From positions 24,118,001 to 24,182,000 of the forward strand of contig OZ316895.1 of the NCBI GenBank assembly GCA_973895155.1: a DNA stretch of 64,000 nucleotides. Reading direction: 5' to 3'. Source of the DNA: Marsupella aquatica (taxonomy: Eukaryota > Marchantiophyta). The notes under the pieces are model-generated. The model was not told where the DNA came from and made no database searches. It saw only the letters and a list, made by a program, of their open reading frames with translations. Below, one piece after another: positions 57,452 to 64,000 of the stretch; position 1 is the stretch's first letter, and each line of letters starts with the position of its first letter. Made by a program: the position numbers and the translations under genes.

Positions 57452-60448
57452 GTGAAGTTCGGTGGCATTGTTGCGGCTTCTTCCTTGCCTTGCACTACCG
57501 AGAGCATCTTAGGGATGGAGTCGGTCGTGGGGGCTTCGGTTGCGGCGGAAGCGTTTCTGGCAAGCCTGGAGGCATCCGTGCAAGCAGGAGGAGGAGCTCA
57601 TCCTTGGCAGCAGCAAGACGGGAATAACGGTGCAGGGCAGGGGCACGAATACTCATCTCAGAACGGCCAGCCTTCCGAATATGCATCACACGAGACTTCT
57701 CAAGCATGGAATGCTTATCAGCAGCAGCAGCAGCAGGGGAACTCTACTTACGGCCAACAGCAGGACTACCAGTATCAGACTGAGTCCGATTACCAGCAGC
57801 AGCAGCAAAGGGAGGCTTATGATGGAGCATACTCATCACAACCAGGGGAAGATGGTGCTGCCAGGGGATATTCATATGACGGAAGCGGAGGGTATGTTGG
57901 GGGCGATTCCTATGAAGAGGAAGGCAAAGAGGGCCAGGAGACAGCTACACAACCGCAGTCCGGTTCTGGGAATGGACCGGACGGAACAGGAGGAGGCGAG
58001 ACCGGTGATGAAAACGTTAGCACGACAGGGGAGACGAATTCTCAGAAGAGGAGGCGAAGCAGGTGGGGACCTCAGCCCGACGAGGCCGAGCAGAATGACG
58101 GCGAAGGAGGTGCCAAGAAGCGGAAATCGAGATGGGCAGCAGACGAGCCAAAGTCAGCACTTCTCGGCCAGATTCAGCTCCCCGATTTTGTGAGGGAGCT
58201 CACCGGGGGAGTGGATCTCGACCCCGAGCTTCAAGCACTCAATATCAAGCTGCTGGACATCAACAGAAAGCTCCAGACGGGTCAAGTGCTCGATGATCGT
58301 GGAGACGGGAACAGGTCACCATCCCCTGAGCCAATTTATGACAACATGGGTATAAGGATCAATACACGGGAGTACAGGGCACGAGAGAAGCTGACGCGGG
58401 AGAGACAGGAGGTCATTTCTCAGCTGATCAAGAAGAACCCGACGTTCAAACCCCCTGCAGATTACAAGCCTCCGAAGCTTTACAAGAAGCTCTTCATCCC
58501 GGTGAAAGACTACCCGGGTTACAATTTCATTGGGCTAATAATTGGGCCGAGGGGGAACACTCAGAAGAGGATGGAGAAGGAAACCGGGGCCAAGATTGTT
58601 ATCAGGGGAAAAGGCTCTGTCAAGGAGGGAAGGTCTCAACAGAAGCGGGATATGAAGCCCGACCCTTCAGAAAATGAGGATTTGCATGTTTTGGTTGAAG
58701 CTGATACTGCTGATGCTCTTGAGAAAGCGGCTGACATGGTGGAGAAGCTTCTGGTGCCCGTCGAGGAGGGTCGCAATGAGCACAAGCGGGCGCAACTGCG
58801 GGAACTGGCGGCACTGAATGGTACAATCAGGGATGATGAGTATTGCCGTCTTTGTGGAGAGCCGGGGCATAGACAATATGCTTGTCCGGCCCGTCATTCC
58901 ACTTTTAAGAGTGACGTCTCATGTCGGATCTGTGGAGATGGTGGGCATCCGACGATCGATTGTCCTCTAAAAAATTCTGCCCAAGGGAATAAAATGGATG
59001 ATGAGTATCAGAGTTTCTTAGCCGAGCTGGGTGGTGGCAATGGGGAGGGTGGTAGCGGTGGTGGTTCCAATGTCGGTGGCGCTGCCCCTTCTAGCGGTGA
59101 AGTTGGGTCTTCTCGCCAAGCTGGCGCAACTTTGGCTCTCCCAGGTCCACAAGGAAGCGGTGGTCCTCCTTGGTCTGGTGGTGGTGGTGGTGCCGGTGGA
59201 GCACCCGGAGGAACTCTGCCAGGATTTGTCAGTGCTGGTGGAGGTCCAGTGGGAGGAAGTTCACAGAATATGGGAGGTGGAATGGGAGGAGTTGGTGGAG
59301 GATCTGGACCAATGTCAGGGAATGGAACGGGAGGAGGGGGTTATCCAGGGAACATGGGGCCTCCTTCCAGAGGAGGTTTTGGTGGCCCTGGAGACATGAG
59401 CTCACAGCAGGGCTACGGTGGTGGTGGTGGTAATCCACATTACCAGCAGGGAGGAGGTGGCCCGCCAACTCCCAGTGGCAAATTTGCCAAAGACGGTGAC
59501 GACTCAAATCTCTACGTCGGCTACTTACCGAATTCTGTGGACGACGAAGGCTTGCTGCGATTATTCGGGCCGTTTGGGCGAGTGGAGGATTCTAAAGTTA
59601 TCAGAGACCGACTGAATGGAAGCAGCAAAGGGTATGGGTTTGTCAAGTATACCGACGCTGCTGCTGCTGCTCAGGCAGTTGCACACATGAATGGATACAG
59701 GCTGGACGGGAAAATTTTGGCAGTGAGGGTTGCAGGCCGTCCACCACCTCCCGGGGCGCCTGGAGGCCCTGGAGGACCACCGTTACCAGGAATGGATAAT
59801 AATATGGGAGGTGGGGGATATGGTCCTCCCCAGCAACAACCACCACCCCGTGGACCCCCTGGCCCAGGTGGCCCCATGGGAGGTGGCCGCATGGGTCCCC
59901 CTCCGCCATGGGGAGGACCTCCGCCTGTTCAAGCTCCTTACAACCCTTATGGACCTCCGCATCCATCCAACCCTTACGGACCTCCTCCCACCCAGAATCC
60001 TCCTCAAGGAGGGCCAATGCGGGGGCCCCCGCCTCCCAATTATGGAGCACCTTACAATGCGTATCCCGGGCAGCCTAACCAAGGCGCCCCTGGAGGACCT
60101 CCTCCGCAAGGAATGCCGGGAGGGCCTGCTCGAGGACCCCCTGGGGTCATGGAAAGTGGGGGGCCTGGTATGCCAGGAGGACCATTGAGTGGAGCTCCTG
60201 GTCCTGGAGCACGGCCACCTGCAAGCGGTCCTGCTTATCCTCCCATGCCTCAATATCCAGGGTATTATGCTGCCCCACCTCCACCACCAAGCAGTGCACC
60301 CCCTCCTCCTCCCCCTCCTCCACCAGGTCCCACTGCAAGTGGAGTGCCACCACCTTGGGCAAGTAACCCAGCTTCTGCTCCTCCGGCTGTGCAAACTAAT
60401 GCAGTGGAATCAGAGTATGAGCGATTCATGTCTGAGATGGGGCGATAA
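57452..60448 (+). CDS. SF1: Splicing factor 1 / branchpoint-binding protein, plant type with RRM
   Basis: 998 codons in one exon. A Gln/Tyr-rich N-terminus is followed by UHM-ligand motifs (RRSRWGPQ near 200, KKRKSRWAA near 223), which bind the large U2AF subunit in the family. Next come the helix-hairpin region (about 235-335) and a KH/QUA2 domain (about 345-435) with [20 protein letters not shown], which reads the intron branchpoint. Two CCHC zinc knuckles follow ([14 protein letters not shown] at 465, [14 protein letters not shown] at 491), then a Gly-rich linker. An RRM lies at about 684-760, with LYVGYL and KGYGFVKY, a plant-specific addition. A Pro/Gly-rich tail ends [13 protein letters not shown]. 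It acts in early spliceosome assembly in the nucleus. Translation may instead start at the in-frame Met at 57515 (MESVVGASV). Confidence 0.95.
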   Translation: MKFGGIVAASSLPCTTESILGMESVVGASVAAEAFLASLEASVQAGGGAHPWQQQDGNNGAGQGHEYSSQNGQPSEYASHETSQAWNAYQQQQQQGNSTYGQQQDYQYQTESDYQQQQQREAYDGAYSSQPGEDGAARGYSYDGSGGYVGGDSYEEEGKEGQETATQPQSGSGNGPDGTGGGETGDENVSTTGETNSQKRRRSRWGPQPDEAEQNDGEGGAKKRKSRWAADEPKSALLGQIQLPDFVRELTGGVDLDPELQALNIKLLDINRKLQTGQVLDDRGDGNRSPSPEPIYDNMGIRINTREYRAREKLTRERQEVISQLIKKNPTFKPPADYKPPKLYKKLFIPVKDYPGYNFIGLIIGPRGNTQKRMEKETGAKIVIRGKGSVKEGRSQQKRDMKPDPSENEDLHVLVEADTADALEKAADMVEKLLVPVEEGRNEHKRAQLRELAALNGTIRDDEYCRLCGEPGHRQYACPARHSTFKSDVSCRICGDGGHPTIDCPLKNSAQGNKMDDEYQSFLAELGGGNGEGGSGGGSNVGGAAPSSGEVGSSRQAGATLALPGPQGSGGPPWSGGGGGAGGAPGGTLPGFVSAGGGPVGGSSQNMGGGMGGVGGGSGPMSGNGTGGGGYPGNMGPPSRGGFGGPGDMSSQQGYGGGGGNPHYQQGGGGPPTPSGKFAKDGDDSNLYVGYLPNSVDDEGLLRLFGPFGRVEDSKVIRDRLNGSSKGYGFVKYTDAAAAAQAVAHMNGYRLDGKILAVRVAGRPPPPGAPGGPGGPPLPGMDNNMGGGGYGPPQQQPPPRGPPGPGGPMGGGRMGPPPPWGGPPPVQAPYNPYGPPHPSNPYGPPPTQNPPQGGPMRGPPPPNYGAPYNAYPGQPNQGAPGGPPPQGMPGGPARGPPGVMESGGPGMPGGPLSGAPGPGARPPASGPAYPPMPQYPGYYAAPPPPPSSAPPPPPPPPPGPTASGVPPPWASNPASAPPAVQTNAVESEYERFMSEMGR

Positions 60449-63400
60449 GTATGCCGGCTAGGAATATACCTGCTTCCTTACGGAAGTATTTTCGTGACAA
60501 GTAGAGTAAATGGGTGGGTGGAGACATTGGTCGTCACGCACATTTGGGTGGATCAGGTTAAGCTACTCCACAAGCTCCGATACAGCGAAAGAGATTGGCG
60601 AGCTCGGCTGAGTTGGGAGTTTATGTAGAACGTACGGTGTGGACTCAGGTTTGATGACGCAAATGCCTGCTTACAATAAGGTCAGCCTGACCAGTTTCAT
60701 AAGTGATAGGAAGTTTTGGAAAAGTGTTTGGGGTCTGGTTCGATGCCTACGGCGAGGCGAGGTTCTTGGTGAGCCCAGCGAATTTTCAACAACTGTGGTG
60801 GTTGATTCTGGAGGATCCTAACCTGGGTGTTGTTTGGACCTTAACTCTTCACTATTATACCATTTGTTTGGATGCTAACAGGGCGTCCATCAGTCTTTGC
60901 AGAGAACGGCTCCATCGAGGCTTGTGAAGTGCCTGACATGGAGCTACTATGGCCCAGTTGTGTTTTTGACCGTGGTTCTATCTCAGGATCGGTGCTGACT
61001 TGGGCTCTTGTGTTCGGCATCTTTTACTTAACAAATTGTTCTAATCGATCGCATTGTCGAGGCTGGGTGGTTAAATTTGATTTAGAAGAATTGTTGATGA
61101 ATCTGCGACTTAAATCTCCTTACTTGGTCTCCAAGCTCCAGGGTGTTATGAAGGTTCTTATTATCTTCGGGCATAGACTTCGTTTTTGTAGCAATTTTTT
61201 ATTTGCGAATAGCTTCATGCGGGTACTGGCAAGGGATGGGAGCGCTATCTAATCTTCTGTGAGGTGATTCGAGTGACTGCAGACTTACAAGATTTAGAAA
61301 CTAGGTAGTTTATCTCATGGCCAGATGGAGCTAATTTCTATTTTTGATCTTATTCTGTAGATGTCTTTCAAGCAGCTTGGCAGAGAAATTGCTGTGTGGA
61401 GGACTGACCATAGATGGCTTTGCTTTTGATTTAGCTTAGAAAGCATTTGATGTCGTTCACTGAGGGTTTTCCTAACTGTCTAATGACTATCTGGACATAT
61501 AGTGTGTAAGCAGGATCTTACCATGAGATCTAACATTTTGGCTAACTACGTGTTTTCACCTTCTATGTTGTTCTGATATGTCGCTGGGCACTCGTACCTA
61601 TCATTGGGGTGATATTTCCTTCTTGAGAAAATCAGTGGCCAACTCTTGTATGCCCTATTCATTACGCTTATGGTCTTGACTAATTTAATGAGGTTTTTTA
61701 CAAACTTCACAGTTCGTTTAGTCAATTGGAAGGCTCCAAACTGACAGGGCCATTCCGTACGTGCTGTGATCGCAATTATAATCTCGTAGAATCTGACTAA
61801 TATGTTGTGGTCGCTTTTGGATGTTCGTCTATCGTGGGCAGTAGGCTTGCTTTTCGGTCAGCGTTTACAAGTTTAATAATTGGCATGCAGATGATGAACA
61901 TGAGGAATATTTTTGCAAGTATGCTGACAGTCTGTAAGTTGGAGCGAGGGTTGAGATCAGTGATTTTGGTTGCATTGTGATCCCTTCTGATTAATTGTTG
62001 AACGTCAAAGGGTGCGTTTGAACCTGAAGAAGACTGGCTCACTGTTGCCTGAAGCTCGCAGTCATCCCTAACGCAAAACTATATCTTCAGCACACTAGCC
62101 TCATGTGCTTTATAGCCTGCTGATCATCAGTAAGAACCGAGAAATTTTGCTTTAATGTCTTCACGCAAAGGAAATTTAACCACGAATGGATGAATTAACT
62201 CTTCATCTGCAGCCGTTATATTTTACTGAGCTCTCTAAGCATGAGCTTTAAGGCGCAAGAACCACGTAGTGGTCTGTAGAAGATGTTGACGAGACATGGC
62301 CCTTGCAGCGTGTGCATGTTCGGTCATCACTGACATGCCTTATGTTTGATTTGAAGCTAGGTTCTGAGGTCAAGATGGATTAACGGGAAGAAGAGGGATT
62401 TCTGGTGTGTTAATCCGATGTGTTAGGAATTGGTCTGTTAGTTTGTAATGTTGTTGCACTGCTCTCTCCAATGTGAGGTCCTATCTTTTCTTGAGTCGCG
62501 GGCTATGACAGGACCCTAGACTGACAAAGATCTCTCTACATCAGGGAGTGAGGTTTGTGGCTTTTCTGACTGACCATTGTCTCAGCCATTCCTGACAGTT
62601 GTGACACATTCCTTTGGGGTGTATTTTTCATGCATAAAGCGCTACGCATGTAAGTCCGGATGGACGGAGCTCTGTAGAATACGGAAGGAAGGTAACACGA
62701 GTCTAAACGAAGGTAACACGAGTCCCTAACGCCGATCTCTAATGTGGTCTTTGATAATGCAACCCTGAGCGCTGTGCTATTAGGGATGACAGCTCAGTTG
62801 AACTGATGAATTATTGAGACCTTCAGTCACTGCTTGGCTCGAAACTATTTGAAAGAACAGCTAGTGTGACAAGATGTTCGTGCACTTGAGTTAACAGGGA
62901 ATGCTGAGGTCATGGCTAGAAAGAGTGACGATCGGATTGTCCATGAACTGAAGATTCAGGAATAATGTCCAGAGCTGATTCTGAAGAGGCAGTTTGAGAC
63001 GTACAGCAAGTTATGCACTACCAACGGATGACCCATTGGTCAACAAACCTTCTGCTAACCATCGTTTGATTGCGTTGTAATAACCGCAATGTGGAACTGC
63101 ACGAATGATTCAATATTCTGAAGTCAGAATTTCAGCAGAGCTAACTGCGAAAAGTAAGAATACCCATTGGGATCTGTCGGTACTAATGATGAAGAGGAAT
63201 GACGAACTGGCCCTCCATCATATCCAAATTCATTGGCCTTAGCTTTCCGAGTTTCCAAGTTCATAGGCCTAGCTCTAATCCATTGACCTCCCAAGCCCTT
63301 GGCTTTCATCCATCGGAGGTCACGAACTACCATTACAGTACTTCGATTAACGATTGATCGATGACCGTGCTTTTGATTTGAAAATTAGCATTAATAATTC

Positions 63401-64000
63401 AGGTCTGAAAACGATCAGAGGCAAGCAGAAACTGTTGCCACTTACGAGCTTTACTGTGAACTGATTTGGCCAGTGGTCGTCATTTAATGGTGCTTCGAGT
63501 ATGTCCCACTCCCTTACACCTGCTTTCCAGTACCCTCGAGGATGAGCAGATCTTCGACTTTATGTGCTGTGCATAGTTGGCTTGCTGCTCCCTGGTCAGG
63601 CAGGAGTTGGTCAGAAGTACTGTGGAAGGATACTTTATATGTGAAGGAGATCACAAGTAGCTTTGGGATGTGGGGAAGAACGTGCCAAGCATTCGGACTT
63701 ATATTTAAAATTATAAGTCGAACATGATTTCTTACTTACATCTATGTAACACAGGTTGGACTACTGGACGCTTTTGTGCGAAGTGTGCCTAGTTTTCATA
63801 CTCTTGGTGATCAAGTGCACGAAAGAGTTCACATTTCAGCCTGTTTCAAAATAATAAATTTATCGGGTGTATTTTATATCTGTCAATCCCAGTGCACATC
63901 TAATGGAGTAATTTTTTAGGAAAGCTGAATACCCCCTACTTTGACTAAACATGGCTAGAGTGATGGAACCGATGGCAGACTGCCAAAATTTCCAGTGAGT
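60449..64000. other. Downstream interval, no gene recognised
   Basis: This holds the SF1 3' untranslated region and then sequence with only short ORFs and no similarity I recognise. A 20-base direct repeat (GAAGGTAACACGAGTC with a short spacer) lies at 62688-62728. A minus-strand ORF at 63333-63124 (69 aa) is open, but its identity is unknown. A gene may start beyond the right edge. Confidence 0.5.

Noticed and set aside
63124-63333. Minus-strand 69-aa ORF with LVPTDPNGYSY, recalling the VPTGPNP core of CLE peptide hormones
   Set aside because: It has no signal peptide, Asp replaces the conserved Gly, Gly replaces the following Pro, and the motif is not at the C-terminus.

Overview
This is nuclear DNA of a land plant, most likely a seed-free lineage (bryophyte, lycophyte or fern). 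That placement is inferred from gene content: a plant-type splicing factor SF1 with an added RRM, a DRIP-type RING/RAWD ubiquitin ligase, an ATXR7-type SET protein, and plant families of Copia and PIF/Harbinger elements. Most genes have spliceosomal introns with GT-AG ends, and long stretches are transposon debris. No bacterial, organellar or CRISPR features were seen. The species cannot be named from the sequence alone.

Layout. 1-4129: a broken Ty1/Copia retrotransposon on the minus strand, running off the left edge, with a primer-binding site and a probable LTR. 4990-10726: a decayed PIF/Harbinger DNA transposon with TAA target duplications and matching terminal inverted repeats. Its transposase is split by a 2.5-kb nested TGT...ACA element whose removal restores the reading frame. 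10.7-15 kb: LINE debris and a CGGGCA-rich patch. 16163-21910: an intronless 1915-codon SET-domain histone methyltransferase gene with two GYF-like domains and several expanded internal repeats. 22585-25644: a 12-exon mitochondrial complex I NDUFA9 gene. 26616-28914 (minus): a 4-exon p24 cargo-receptor gene. 29-40 kb: no gene recognised; it holds a 3.8-kb imperfect palindrome (34205-37971), a ~180-bp tandem array (38.5-40.0 kb) and a CCGGCCC minisatellite inside that array. 40952-44808: a 6-exon DRIP-like E3 ligase gene with one GC-AG intron. 46729-52923 (minus): an uncharacterised WD40 gene of at least 11 exons, one of which appears to use a GA splice donor. 57452-60448: an intronless SF1/branchpoint-binding protein gene. 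60.5-64 kb: no gene recognised.

The genes are housekeeping or regulatory genes and do not form a functional cluster; each would be transcribed alone. NDUFA9 and p24 are convergent, and the WD40 gene and SF1 are divergent across a repeat-rich interval. The exon models were built by hand from splice-site phase and protein-family similarity. All joined exon sets keep frame, but none has transcript support here.
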